A stretch of DNA of 36,857 nt from positions 1-36,857 of the IMG/VR virus record IMGVR_UViG_3300029267_001447. One strand, 5' to 3'. Below are positions 7,658 to 16,427 of the stretch, piece by piece (position 1 is the stretch's first letter; each line of letters starts with the position of its first letter). The notes beneath the pieces were generated by a model that was not told the origin of the DNA, searched no databases, and worked only from the letters and a program-made list of their open reading frames with translations. The translations under genes were made by a program, and so were the position numbers. The stretch comes from a virus.

Positions 7658-8908
7658 ATGACTGCGACCAGCACCACGATCGAACGAATCCTCAAGGAAC
7701 TCTACCCAGACCGACGCCTCGAATACATGCTCTACGACGACTGCCCATTCCTGGGCATGGTGCCGAAAGACACCGACTTCGTAGGCGATTCGAAGCGCAT
7801 TGCGCTGATCACCGACGGCATTGCCGGGCGCTCGGCAACCTTTGCCACGGCCCAGGGCAACATGGAGGGCGCCGGCTACGACGGGTTCAACATCCGTCAC
7901 AAAACGGACTACGCCCTGTTCGGGATTACTACGCTGGCACTGCGCCAGTCCAAGACCAACAAGGGCGCGCTTGCCAATGCGCTCAACACCGAGACGAAGA
8001 CCGCCATCACCAAGCTCAAGGAGTCGATCTCCCGCGGGCTCTGGGGCAACGGCGGCGGAGCTGTCGGGCAGATCGCCAGCGGTGGCGGCACGGCCACACT
8101 GACGCTCACCAACCCCGAGGACATCGTCAACTTCGAGCGGCGCGACTGGGTTCAGCACGCGACCACCGATGGCACGTCCGGGGCTGTGGGCGCCGGCGCT
8201 CAGCAGCAGATTACCGGCGTCGACCGGGACGCAGGCACGATCACCTTCGGCGCAGCGGTTCCCGCTTCGTTCGCCGATGGCCAATACCTGTTCCTCTCGG
8301 GCGACTTCGGGGCCAAGCTGTCCGGCGTTCGTGGGTGGGTTCCGGACTCGACTCCGGGCGCAACCGCGTTCAACGGCGTCGACCGTTCGAACGAGCCGAC
8401 CCGCCTTGGCGGAAACCGGTTCACCGCACGGCGGAACGTCCACGGCACGCTGCAGCGCGCGTTCGTCAAGGCCGGAGCCCGGCTGCGACGCGAGGGCGGC
8501 AAGCCCGATGCACTGTTCATGAACCCGCTCGACTACGCGGTGTTGCTGAACGACATCGGGGACAAAACCCGTTTTGTGAAGACGCCCAGCAAGTCGATGT
8601 CGGGCAAGGCTGTGCTGGCCTACGAGGCGATGCAGATCCGGCTCGGGTCGGGTCCGGTGACCGTCTACGAGGACAAGCATGTGCCCAAGGGGCGCAGCTT
8701 CCTGCTGCAGATGAACACGTGGCAGCTCTGCACCGCAGGGAAGGCCCCGTCGTGGCTCGACGAAGACGGCAAGATGTTCTTGCGTCAGGGCTCGAGCGAT
8801 GGCCTCGAAGGCCGGATGGCGATGTACGGCGACCTCGCCTGCTACGCCCCTGGCTACAACATGACCGTCGACATCTCGCAGTTCAGCGAGGACGACGACG
8901 CGGCGTAA
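7658..8908 (+). CDS. major capsid protein
   Basis: A 416-residue protein following the scaffold, in the size range of HK97-fold capsid subunits. It starts at ATG 7658 with GGAG seven bases upstream; the upstream extension of the frame lacks a good start. It contains an N-terminal helical part (ERILKELYPDRRLEYMLY), a Gly/Thr-rich strand region about residues 135-200, and a C-terminal part listing features common in podoviral and siphoviral capsids (PDALFMNPLDYAVLLN; LRQGSSDGLEGRMAMYGDLACYAPG). The 93-base spacer before the gene (7565-7657) shows no repeat or clear promoter. The function is inferred from position and general features. Confidence 0.85.
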   Translation: MTATSTTIERILKELYPDRRLEYMLYDDCPFLGMVPKDTDFVGDSKRIALITDGIAGRSATFATAQGNMEGAGYDGFNIRHKTDYALFGITTLALRQSKTNKGALANALNTETKTAITKLKESISRGLWGNGGGAVGQIASGGGTATLTLTNPEDIVNFERRDWVQHATTDGTSGAVGAGAQQQITGVDRDAGTITFGAAVPASFADGQYLFLSGDFGAKLSGVRGWVPDSTPGATAFNGVDRSNEPTRLGGNRFTARRNVHGTLQRAFVKAGARLRREGGKPDALFMNPLDYAVLLNDIGDKTRFVKTPSKSMSGKAVLAYEAMQIRLGSGPVTVYEDKHVPKGRSFLLQMNTWQLCTAGKAPSWLDEDGKMFLRQGSSDGLEGRMAMYGDLACYAPGYNMTVDISQFSEDDDAA

Positions 8909-8920
8909 TCGGGGTGGTCG

Positions 8921-9631
8921 ATGCCTGACACGCGCACACTCGCCGAGATCCGCACCGATGCCCGCCGATACGCGGACATGGAGAACTCGGCCTATGCATC
9001 CGACGACGAGGTCACGCGCCTGGTCAACCTGGGCATTCGCGCCCTGTGGATGCTGCACGCGCAGTTGGACATCGACCGCCCCGTGCTTCGCACGGAGATC
9101 TCCACGACGACGGGCACCCGGGAGTACACGCTCCCGTCTGACTTTGTCGCCGTCCGTCTCGTGGAGGTCCTGCAGTCTTCTGGTAGCGAGGACGCGTACC
9201 CGATCCGGGCATACAATCTCTCGGAGGGGCACACGTCGAACACAGGGCTGTTCGGCTCGGCCTTCGCCGACGGGGAGCACCTTCGCTATGCGATCTTCGG
9301 CCAGGGCATGGACGGGTCCGACACCCGGATCCGCTTCGACCCGGACCCTCAGGGTCGGGTGTTCCGCTTCTGGTACCTGGCCAACCCCGGCACCCTCACC
9401 GCCGACGGCGACACGTTTGACGGCGTCGTTGGCTGGGACGACTGGGTGGCGCTTTGGGCCGCCGAGCAACTCATGGCCAAGGAGGAGTCGGACCCGTCCG
9501 CGCTCATCCGGCGCCGGAAGGAGCTCGAGGCCGGGATGACACACATTGCAGGGTCTCGCGACGTGGGCAGCGCTCACCGTGTCGCCAAAACCCGCGGCCG
9601 TCGACGACGGCGAGGACTTCGGGCGCGCTGA
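8921..9631 (+). CDS. head-tail adaptor (phage adaptor / gp11-like) protein
   Basis: A 236-residue protein matching the common phage adaptor pattern: an N-terminal helical bundle beginning TLAEIRTDARRYADMEN, with DEVTRLVNLGIRALWMLH, then beta-rich TGTREYTLPSDFVAVRLVEV, and a C-terminal helical part with DGDTFDGVVGWDDWVALWAAEQL followed by KEESDPSALIRRRKELEAG. These proteins form the ring joining the portal to the short tail. The very basic C-terminus (TRGRRRRRGLRAR) is probably unstructured. GGGGTGG lies a few bases before the ATG. Confidence 0.8.
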   Translation: MPDTRTLAEIRTDARRYADMENSAYASDDEVTRLVNLGIRALWMLHAQLDIDRPVLRTEISTTTGTREYTLPSDFVAVRLVEVLQSSGSEDAYPIRAYNLSEGHTSNTGLFGSAFADGEHLRYAIFGQGMDGSDTRIRFDPDPQGRVFRFWYLANPGTLTADGDTFDGVVGWDDWVALWAAEQLMAKEESDPSALIRRRKELEAGMTHIAGSRDVGSAHRVAKTRGRRRRRGLRAR

Positions 9632-9642
9632 GAGACGACATC

Positions 9643-10173
9643 ATGGCACGAGCAACTCCCTACAGCATCGGCCCGAACACGGGCGCCACTGCACACACCA
9701 AGATCGGCGGCGGCGCGATCTCCTGGGCCCCTGGCTTCGGGTGGATCTGGTCGGTCAACTGCATCGTGAAGCAGACCGCGAGCGGTCCGGCGATCGGCGA
9801 CACGGCTCTGTCGGCTGGCCTCACGCAGGCACTCAGCCTCAACACGGCATTCCCCGCCTCGGCATTCCCCGAAAACGTCCAGGTGGGCGAGGCGTACATC
9901 AAGCACATCACCGACTTCTCCGGGACGGGCATCACCGCGCTTGACGTCGAGCTCGGCGACGCGGCTGACGATGACGAACTGCTGACCTCGACCTCGGTGT
10001 TTACCGGCGTCGGCGCAAGCTACATCGACACCACGGCCGCTGCCGCCTACGCGATGCACGTGGAGTCGGCGTACGTCCCACTGCTCACGCTGACGGCGAC
10101 CGGGGCCAACCTCGACCAGCTGTCCGCGGGGCAGCTCAAGGTCTGCATCCCGATCCGCCCCCTACACGACTGA
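9643..10173 (+). CDS. hypothetical virion protein
   Basis: A 176-residue Thr/Ala/Gly-rich protein with few charged residues, beta-strand-like throughout (GWIWSVNCIVKQTASGPAIG; SAYVPLLTLTATGANL). Such composition fits a head or tail surface protein. It starts at ATG 9643, eleven bases after the adaptor stop, with a weak GAGA upstream. A capsid-decoration or tail role is possible; no family is recognised. Confidence 0.65.
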   Translation: MARATPYSIGPNTGATAHTKIGGGAISWAPGFGWIWSVNCIVKQTASGPAIGDTALSAGLTQALSLNTAFPASAFPENVQVGEAYIKHITDFSGTGITALDVELGDAADDDELLTSTSVFTGVGASYIDTTAAAAYAMHVESAYVPLLTLTATGANLDQLSAGQLKVCIPIRPLHD

Positions 10174-10181
10174 GGTGAGTC

Positions 10182-10676
10182 ATGCCCACGCTCGACGACA
10201 ACAAGGTGCTCGGGGCGTCCGACCTCGACACGGCCGACATGGAGCGCGCCGTCGACCTCACGGTCAGCGACCCGCTCGAGCTCGTTCAGGAGTTGGTCAC
10301 CAGTCGACCCGCTGGGGTGTGGGCGTCGCGGGTGTCCGCGCTGCTGCTCTACCTCATGCACAAGGCGAACGGTGACGACTCCGTGCGCGTGGGCGTGGCC
10401 GATGACTTCGCGACGCAGAGCAACGATGTGCTACTGCGCGTTGTCTCTGGCGCGCTGCTCGTCCGGAACACTGGTGACGGCGCCTATGCGGCGATCCGGC
10501 CCAGCCAGGTCACCATGGGCACCGGCGGCGCGGCGATCTACAGCGACGCAGGTGACCCCGAGGGGGCTCAGGCGGCCGTGGTCGGCTCGCTCTACATGCG
10601 GACCGACGGAGGCACCGGGACCACGCTGTACGTGAAGGAAAGCGGCACCGGAAACACGGGGTGGGCGGCCGTCTGA
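10182..10676 (+). CDS. fibre-like virion protein with beta-rich C-terminal module
   Basis: A 164-residue protein. The N-terminal half is helical (DLDTADMERAVDLTVSDPLELVQELV); the C-terminus has the module VGSLYMRTDGGTGTTLYVKE followed by SGTGNTGWAAV, which recurs at the ends of many phage fibre-like proteins. It is preceded by GAGGTGA seven bases or so before the ATG. The position right after the adaptor and next to another small virion protein suggests a tail-associated or head-fibre part. The exact location in the virion is inferred. Confidence 0.65.
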   Translation: MPTLDDNKVLGASDLDTADMERAVDLTVSDPLELVQELVTSRPAGVWASRVSALLLYLMHKANGDDSVRVGVADDFATQSNDVLLRVVSGALLVRNTGDGAYAAIRPSQVTMGTGGAAIYSDAGDPEGAQAAVVGSLYMRTDGGTGTTLYVKESGTGNTGWAAV

Positions 10677-10677
10677 G

Positions 10678-11247
10678 ATGAGCGCCCTGTCCCAGCTGCA
10701 GAATGCCCGAGGCTTTCGCACGGGTCGGGGCGGCCTGTCCGAAGCAGAGCGACAGCTCGAGGCGGAAAGCATCGAGCGGGACCGCCAGCTTCGTGCGGCC
10801 ATCCTGGAGCTTGCGAGCGAGGCTGGCGTCACGATTGGCGGCGGGTCGAGCTCGAGCGGCAACGGGCGCGTGGTCGCGTTCCTGTCGTTCTGCGAGCGCT
10901 CGAGCGGCACCGGGTTTTACGTTCCCTGGGGCACCCAGCAGGAGGCCACCGTGGGCGGCCTGGACGAAGAGTGTTTGCTGTTCCCGCCGTTCGCGTCCTG
11001 CCGCATCACCACGGTGCAGGTCATGTTCGAGACCGCGGGAGGCTCAACCGATGTCGGGGTCCGCGACGACGCCGAGTCTGACGAGATCACCCCGGTCAAC
11101 GCTGGGGTGATCGGAGCCGGTTCGATGGTCGAGGTCACGCTGGACTACGACTGGACCGACGGAAACCCGAAGTGTATCTACATCAACCCGACGACCGACC
11201 CGGACTCAGTCCGAGTGCAGGTGTACGTGGAGGAGGTGGCGTCGTGA
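10678..11247 (+). CDS. hypothetical virion-associated protein
   Basis: A 189-residue protein one base after the previous stop. Residues 18-50 form a charged helix (LSEAERQLEAESIERDRQLR); a Gly/Ser linker (IGGGSSSSGNG) follows, and then a beta-rich domain of about 125 residues. A helix, linker and beta-domain design is common in fibre or decoration proteins. It is the last plus-strand gene before the antisense pair, and its stop is five bases from the converging minus-strand stop, leaving no room for a terminator. Confidence 0.6.
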   Translation: MSALSQLQNARGFRTGRGGLSEAERQLEAESIERDRQLRAAILELASEAGVTIGGGSSSSGNGRVVAFLSFCERSSGTGFYVPWGTQQEATVGGLDEECLLFPPFASCRITTVQVMFETAGGSTDVGVRDDAESDEITPVNAGVIGAGSMVEVTLDYDWTDGNPKCIYINPTTDPDSVRVQVYVEEVAS

Positions 11248-11252
11248 GGCGG

Positions 11253-11573
11253 CTACGGGCAGACGAAGCGCCAGCCGCGGTATGTCGCCTCCTGGACGTC
11301 CTCAATGGGGATGCGGCGACGCTTGCCGCGGAACTCCATCCACAACTCCTCGCCTTCGACTTTCACCAGGCCCTCTTTCCAGAGGGCAAGGGCGTCCTCA
11401 TGGGTGACCTCGGTTCGTTCGCGTGTTTTGAGGTCGTGGATGGCGACGCATTTGATTCGCTCCTGCGCCTCGGCCCACCTCTCTTTGGAGGCTGTTTCCG
11501 AGCGGTTCGCGTAGAACACGAGCCCGCCAATCGCAAAAAGGAGTGCCAGAAGAACCTTCTTGTACGTTGGCAT
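11253..11573 (-). CDS. small membrane-anchored protein (moron)
   Basis: A 106-residue protein with an N-terminal hydrophobic segment (residues about 6-21, KVLLALLFAIGGLVFYA) after a short basic start, then a charged soluble domain (ERIKCVAIHDLKTRERTEV; ELWMEFRGKRRRIPIEDVQEA). The topology is a signal anchor with the domain outside the cytoplasm. It begins three bases after the stop of the lipoprotein gene, so both form a two-gene unit on the strand opposite to the virion genes. That orientation and the envelope location suggest a lysogenic-conversion or superinfection-exclusion cassette; the role is inferred. Confidence 0.7.
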   Translation of the reverse strand: MPTYKKVLLALLFAIGGLVFYANRSETASKERWAEAQERIKCVAIHDLKTRERTEVTHEDALALWKEGLVKVEGEELWMEFRGKRRRIPIEDVQEATYRGWRFVCP

Positions 11574-11576
11574 CGT

Positions 11577-12212
11577 TCACATCTCGCAGATGGCAACGAA
11601 GACCCCGTCAGGGCCGTCGACCTCAGGCGGGCGCACGGTTGGCCCTTCAGGGAAGAAGCTCGGCCACTGCTCGGTGATCACGGGGCACTCCTTCAGGGTG
11701 CCCCAGACAGTGCCCATGCACGAGAACCCGAATCCACCACAGTAGTCCTCGCAGCTACCCTGGTCCCACTTCGGCGGGTCGACAGCGAGCGCACTCGAGG
11801 AGTTGGGGTTCAGGAAGCATCCCGAAAACGCGTGCGTGCTTCTCTCGCCGGGGGTGTCGCTGAACTCAGCGCAGAGGCATTCAGCCCCAGGCTCGACGCT
11901 GTCATCGCAGTCGCGGACACGATCGGGAAACTCCGGGTCAAGAATGCCAAGGCAGGCCGAGACCGCGCCGCAGGCCGAACTGCAGGTGAACCCAGGATCA
12001 CCATCCTCGCGAGTGACCACTCGGAGGTCGGCGGAATGACCGTCCCACACCTGCGTCCCTCCGCTGGACTCCCCGTCTTCATCGGTATCCGACCCCCCGC
12101 CAGTCGACCCGCCGCCCCCGCTCGTTCCAGCAACGTCATCGGTGTCGGCGTCCGGGTCGGAGCATCCGGCGGCGGCAAGGAGCAGGGTCAGGGCAAACGC
12201 GAGTCGACGCAT
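11577..12212 (-). CDS. cysteine-rich lipoprotein (moron)
   Basis: Starting at the ATG at 12212 (211 residues) gives a textbook lipoprotein signal: MRR, a hydrophobic core, then AAGC with the lipidated cysteine at residue 17. The upstream frame to 12257 lacks support. A Gly/Ser/Thr/Asp-rich linker (about 18-55) precedes a domain with about twelve more cysteines (TCSSACGAVSAC, ECLC, CEDYC), probably disulphide-bonded in the periplasm or on the surface. Such linker-plus-cysteine lipoproteins are common in Myxococcota, which hints at the host. Together with the downstream anchor protein it may alter the host surface in lysogens. The function is inferred. Confidence 0.75.
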   Translation of the reverse strand: MRRLAFALTLLLAAAGCSDPDADTDDVAGTSGGGGSTGGGSDTDEDGESSGGTQVWDGHSADLRVVTREDGDPGFTCSSACGAVSACLGILDPEFPDRVRDCDDSVEPGAECLCAEFSDTPGERSTHAFSGCFLNPNSSSALAVDPPKWDQGSCEDYCGGFGFSCMGTVWGTLKECPVITEQWPSFFPEGPTVRPPEVDGPDGVFVAICEM

Positions 12213-12233
12213 GGCCTGCACAGCGTAGGCAAC

Positions 12234-12250
12234 GCGCAACGTTGCGCAAG
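12234..12250 (+). repeat. palindromic element, copy 4 (between divergent genes)
   Basis: GCGCAACGTTGCGCAAG, centred on a perfect GCGCAACGTTGCGC palindrome. It lies in the 65-base space between the divergently transcribed lipoprotein (start 12212) and tail gene (start 12278). On the minus strand the same region shows TTGCGC, 16 bases, then TACGCT, a weak promoter-like pair for the moron genes. It could be a shared operator. Confidence 0.7.
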
Positions 12251-12277
12251 TGCGCACCCGTTCAGGAGGGCCGCATA

Positions 12278-12661
12278 GTGCCTATTCCGGGCGAAAACGT
12301 CGAAATCGTCCTGAGCGGGCTCGACCAGAAGACCTCGGCCAAGCTGACGGCCCCGGGGAAGGTTGAGCGTGCGCGGAATGTGCAGTTCGACAAGGCCGGC
12401 CAGCTGGACAAGCGCGACGGCTACCTGATGCTGGAGAACACGCAGGCGGATGCCGCCTCGCTCCCGGCCCACAACGCCCGGCTGGCACAGGCCGGCGACG
12501 AGTTGCTCCTGCTCTCCCCCGTCTACGCGTTTGCGATGCACGACGCGAGCGAGGGACTGCAGTCGACGACCCGCGCGATGGTCCGCCGTGGGCTGGTCTC
12601 GAGCGGCACCGTGTCCGCGTTCTCGGTTGTCGTTGGCACTGACTCGGAGGAGCTCACATGA
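12278..12661 (+). CDS. tail nozzle/stabilisation protein, N-terminal part
   Basis: The GTG at 12278 has AGGAGGG seven bases upstream, which fixes the start; the upstream frame from 12242 is not needed. The 127-residue product begins MPIPGENVEIVLSGLDQKTS and has ARNVQFDKAGQLDKRDGY, the N-terminal pattern of podoviral tail-nozzle/stabilisation proteins, and then ARLAQAGDELLLLSP. In family members known to me this part continues in one frame into a large beta-propeller-like body. Here the frame stops and the body starts in the -1 frame in an ATGA overlap, so the gene appears split. Confidence 0.7.
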   Translation: MPIPGENVEIVLSGLDQKTSAKLTAPGKVERARNVQFDKAGQLDKRDGYLMLENTQADAASLPAHNARLAQAGDELLLLSPVYAFAMHDASEGLQSTTRAMVRRGLVSSGTVSAFSVVVGTDSEELT

Positions 12662-15600
12662 GCGACTTTCCATTCGCATCTGTTGAGCAGGGGGACGTGG
12701 CGTTCCTCGAGACTGGCGGCGTTGGCTATCGGTGTTTCGTCTGGCAGCGAGACACCGAGGTCGCCGAAGGCGAGAACCAACGCTATCGAGGCGCCCAGGT
12801 CGCCGCGGCGGTCTACACCGAGGGTGCCCATGGGCAGCCGGTGCTCATCGACCGGTACATCGTGCGCACGCCGGCGTCTGGCGAGTACGTCGATTGCCCG
12901 CGCGTGGTCGCGATGGGGACGACGTTCCACGTCCACTGGATTGAGTACGACCCCACGGAGGTTGACGGTCTTGAGCTTCCGGACGGGCGCGACCTGCATC
13001 GCTCGACGTTCGATGTCACCGACTCCACCTACGTCTGGGATCATCGCGGCAGCATCGCAACCGGCTTCCAGCACCTCTACGACGTCCACTCGATGGACTC
13101 AAGCGAAGACTACGTGCTCGCGCACGCGACCGATGCCAGCACGATCGCCGTCTACCGCGTGAACGGGGACACGTGGGTCGACAACGAGTGGAACGTGTCC
13201 ATCGGCAGTCTAACGGTCGACCAGAACATTCTTGCTGTCGTTGCAGACCGCAGCGCCCCTCTCGTGCTCTGGCAGGACACAAACCGCCTCTACGGCCTGT
13301 CGCGCGTCTGGTCGGATGGCACCGAAGAGGAGGCCGCCACACTCATCAGCGACTCACCGGGCGGGCAAATCACCGCCATCGGCGGCACGCGGAGAGGCAA
13401 CGGGGCCGACGGTGACGTGTTCATCGTCTACGAGTGGCAGGACACCGGGTCGTCTGGCGCTCACACACTCCCCGCGGTGACGCACTTCGACCTCGATACG
13501 ACGGCCATCGCTCCGCCTACGCGGACCCGGACCACGCGAAACGTCTCGCTTGAGTCCAAGCCGTGGATGTACGTCTCGCAGCGAAGCGCCGCGGTGTTCA
13601 CCGACACGCCCGGCTTCTTCTATGCCGTCGGCTACATCAACTGCGACATCGGCAACGACTGGCTCCAGACCGCGCACTTCATCGTGCGGGCAGCCGAGTA
13701 CAACGCCGATGGAGACGGGCGACCGATCCCGGTAGCGACGCTGTCCTACGGCATCGCCCACACGGCGATGCACGGCAAGTTCCCCACGCCGCAGGAGGGT
13801 ACATCGGTCAGCTCCACCGGCCCGGACAACACAAAGCGCCGCAACCACATTCCCTCGGCATCTCCCGCCCCGTCGTACGGGCCGCTGCAGAAGACATACA
13901 CAACTGTCCTCCCGAAGTGGACCCGCACAGACCAGGGCGTGCGTTACGACTCCACCGACCCTGATGTGGTGGGGACACAGCCCGCCGGCGCCGAGCTCCG
14001 TGCGACGACGTTCCACCATGATGACCCCTGGGCCTACCCCTACGACAGCACCGACGCTGCGCTCCCGCCAGAACCATACGCGTCGGTGAGCGTGCCGATG
14101 CTCGAGCACGAGCCAGCGGGCGAAGGACTCTTCTTCGGCGGCGGCACACCGCAGATGTACGACGGCCATCGGTTTGTCGAGTGCGGGTTCCCGTGGCGCC
14201 CAGAGTTGCTCGACATCAGCGAGGGCGTGTCCGGCACGCTGGATAACGGCACGTATTCCTACGTTGTTGTGGCCGAGTGGCGTGACGCCAAAGGGCAGAC
14301 ACACCGATCGATCTCCGACCCTGTGTCCGTCACGACGACTGGGGGCAACCAAGTTGAGCTTGAGATTCGCACCATCACACTGTCGATGAAGGACAATGAG
14401 GCCCTGGACGCCTCGGCTACCTCGCCGCCGGTCAAGCTCGACGTGTACCGGACAACCGCCAGCGGCACTACGTTCTACCCTCTCTACAGAGGCAACAACG
14501 ACAGCGCGCTCGACCTCGTCGACGTGCCGGTGAACGACCCGACAGCGGCCGTCATCACCATCACCGACGCGCAGGCCGACACCGCGATCGACGACCGCGC
14601 GCCGCTGCCCTACACGTTCACGTCTGGCGTGTGGAACCCGCTGCTGCCCGAAAACCCGCCAGCCATGACCGCGGTCGCGCGCTGGCAAAATCGAGTGTGG
14701 GGCGTGGCCGCCGAAGACCCCGCCAGCATCTGGTATTCGCAGGAAATCCTCCCGGAGATCGGCGGAGAGCGCTACAGCGTGCCGGAGTTCTCTCCGACGC
14801 TGCGCTACCGCATCGACGGCGTTGGACGTGTCGTCGCGATGCGCGAGATGGACAGCGCGCTTGTCCTGTTCACGCGTGACGGCATCTTCTCTCTGACCGG
14901 CCTGGCCGCGGACAGCACGGGCGCCGGCTCGACGCTGCAACTACAGCGGCTCCAGCAGGGGACCGGGTGCATCGAGCCGCGCTCCGTTGCGAGCGCTCCC
15001 GATGGGCTCTACTTCCAGAGCCGGCGCGGCTTCTATCACCTCAGCCGCCAGAACGCGATCGACTACGTTGGCGCGCCCGTCGAAGACGAGTTGCGGGCCG
15101 CCGGCAACGTCCGCGCGGTGACGGTCCACGAGGACAGCCATCAGGTCCGCCTTCTGTGCAACGGGGCGGCCTACGACTCGCCGCAGGTGCTCGTTTATGA
15201 CTGGCTCATGAAACTGTGGGCCGTCTGGCCCCTGCCGGAGGCCAACGCGAACGCGGGCCGCTCGAGCGCCGTCGATGCGCTGGTGTGGCGCGGTCACGTC
15301 GGCGAGCACGCGCACGTCGTCGCGCAGACGGCTGGCGTCTTCATCCAGAAGGCCAGCACGAGCACGACGCGATACGCCGATGAGGATTACACGCCCGGGG
15401 ACACGGCGATCGCGATCCCTGTCGACGTCCGCACCGGATGGATCCACCTCGCCGGCCTTGCCGGGTTCAAGCGGGTGCGCAAAGTCGGCATCCACCTGAC
15501 GAAGCCCGCGACCGCACCGTTCACCGTGGAGCTCGAGTACGACCTGGACGGGCAGCAGACGGACGGGGCGAACATCCAGACGGAGACGATCACCAGCACT

Positions 15601-15792
15601 GCGATCGCGTACCACGAGGTCCGCACGAGCATCCAGAAGTGCACGAGCATCCGAATCCGCATCTATGAGGGCACCGCGACGCCGACCGGTGACCAGTTGA
15701 CCTCTTCCACCCTGAACCTGCACGCGATCACGCTGGTCGTCGCGCGCAAGCCCGGCCTTGGCCGAGTCTCCCCGACCAGCCAGAGGACGTGA
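12658..15792 (+). CDS. tail nozzle/tubular protein B-like large subunit
   Basis: A 1044-residue beta-rich protein. The N-terminal half has repeated strand-rich blocks; the C-terminal half contains segments typical of tail-nozzle proteins (FSPTLRYRIDGVGRVVAMRE; ALVLFTRDGIFSLTG; IEPRSVASAPDGLYFQSRRG). It would form the lower part of the short tail through which DNA leaves. The ATG overlaps the preceding stop (ATGA), and the preceding 127-residue product looks like its missing N-terminus. Whether the two parts assemble, or a sequencing error or frameshift splits one gene, cannot be decided here. Confidence 0.75.
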   Translation: MSDFPFASVEQGDVAFLETGGVGYRCFVWQRDTEVAEGENQRYRGAQVAAAVYTEGAHGQPVLIDRYIVRTPASGEYVDCPRVVAMGTTFHVHWIEYDPTEVDGLELPDGRDLHRSTFDVTDSTYVWDHRGSIATGFQHLYDVHSMDSSEDYVLAHATDASTIAVYRVNGDTWVDNEWNVSIGSLTVDQNILAVVADRSAPLVLWQDTNRLYGLSRVWSDGTEEEAATLISDSPGGQITAIGGTRRGNGADGDVFIVYEWQDTGSSGAHTLPAVTHFDLDTTAIAPPTRTRTTRNVSLESKPWMYVSQRSAAVFTDTPGFFYAVGYINCDIGNDWLQTAHFIVRAAEYNADGDGRPIPVATLSYGIAHTAMHGKFPTPQEGTSVSSTGPDNTKRRNHIPSASPAPSYGPLQKTYTTVLPKWTRTDQGVRYDSTDPDVVGTQPAGAELRATTFHHDDPWAYPYDSTDAALPPEPYASVSVPMLEHEPAGEGLFFGGGTPQMYDGHRFVECGFPWRPELLDISEGVSGTLDNGTYSYVVVAEWRDAKGQTHRSISDPVSVTTTGGNQVELEIRTITLSMKDNEALDASATSPPVKLDVYRTTASGTTFYPLYRGNNDSALDLVDVPVNDPTAAVITITDAQADTAIDDRAPLPYTFTSGVWNPLLPENPPAMTAVARWQNRVWGVAAEDPASIWYSQEILPEIGGERYSVPEFSPTLRYRIDGVGRVVAMREMDSALVLFTRDGIFSLTGLAADSTGAGSTLQLQRLQQGTGCIEPRSVASAPDGLYFQSRRGFYHLSRQNAIDYVGAPVEDELRAAGNVRAVTVHEDSHQVRLLCNGAAYDSPQVLVYDWLMKLWAVWPLPEANANAGRSSAVDALVWRGHVGEHAHVVAQTAGVFIQKASTSTTRYADEDYTPGDTAIAIPVDVRTGWIHLAGLAGFKRVRKVGIHLTKPATAPFTVELEYDLDGQQTDGANIQTETITSTAIAYHEVRTSIQKCTSIRIRIYEGTATPTGDQLTSSTLNLHAITLVVARKPGLGRVSPTSQRT

Positions 15793-15797
15793 CGAGC

Positions 15798-16424
15798 ATG
15801 TACGACAACCCCTACGGAGCCTTTGGACTTGGCACGGACTCGCACGGCCGACGTGTGGGAGCCAACCCGCGCTACAACGCGCAGCAGCTTGGCCTGGCCT
15901 CCACCGACCAGCTGGGCATGGCGCAGGGCGACTACATGCGCACGCTCGAGGGGCAGAACGACGCCCTGGGCATGTACGCCAACGCGGCAGCCGGCAACGG
16001 GCCGACGGCGGCGCAGTCGATGCTCCAGCAGGCGGGCGAGCAGAACCAAGCCCGAGCCGTGGCGCTCGCTCACCAGACCCGCGGGGGCAACGTCGCGGGG
16101 GCGAACCGAGCGGCCCTCGCTGCCGGGATGGGCATGCAAGCGCAGACGCAGCAGCAGATGGCCCAGCTCCGAGCCCAGGAGCAGCAGGCGGCAATGCAGG
16201 GCTACGCCGGCCTGGGGATGCAGATGGGCGCCCAGGCTCAGCAGCAGCAGGCCATGCACCTTGGCGCTCAGCAGAACCTGCTTGGGATGCAGTTCGGCGA
16301 CGACGCGCACCGGCGTGAGGCGGCGCAGCGCGCCCGGGAGGCGCGGACGCAGCGGAACCTTGCGTGGAGTCAGTACGGCACCGGCGTAGCGGGCTCAGTG
16401 CTCGGTGCTCTGGGGGGAGGCTGA
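15798..16424 (+). CDS. internal virion (ejection) protein, gp14-like
   Basis: A 208-residue Gln/Ala/Gly/Met-rich helical protein (AQTQQQMAQLRAQEQQAAMQ) ending in a small hydrophobic glycine-rich segment (GTGVAGSVLGALGGG). It opens a run of three genes of increasing size (208, 577 and 962 residues), the pattern of T7 gp14-gp15-gp16 or P22 gp7-gp20-gp16, whose products leave the capsid first and build a channel across the host envelope. ATG 15798 has AGAGGA ten bases upstream; a GTG three codons earlier overlaps the previous stop and is an alternative. The sequence resemblance is compositional, so the call is from order and features. Confidence 0.7.
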   Translation: MYDNPYGAFGLGTDSHGRRVGANPRYNAQQLGLASTDQLGMAQGDYMRTLEGQNDALGMYANAAAGNGPTAAQSMLQQAGEQNQARAVALAHQTRGGNVAGANRAALAAGMGMQAQTQQQMAQLRAQEQQAAMQGYAGLGMQMGAQAQQQQAMHLGAQQNLLGMQFGDDAHRREAAQRAREARTQRNLAWSQYGTGVAGSVLGALGGG

Positions 16425-16427
16425 GGC

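Noticed and set aside
7529-9577. Long minus-strand frame (682 aa) opposite capsid and adaptor genes, and a plus frame 7570-8928
   Set aside because: Arg/His/Pro-rich shadow translations of the capsid and adaptor genes; the capsid frame with a good start at 7658 explains the region.
11172-12278. Plus-strand frame (368 aa) through the moron region
   Set aside because: The minus strand encodes a clear lipoprotein signal and a signal-anchor protein with coupled spacing; the plus frame has low-complexity composition and no start signal.
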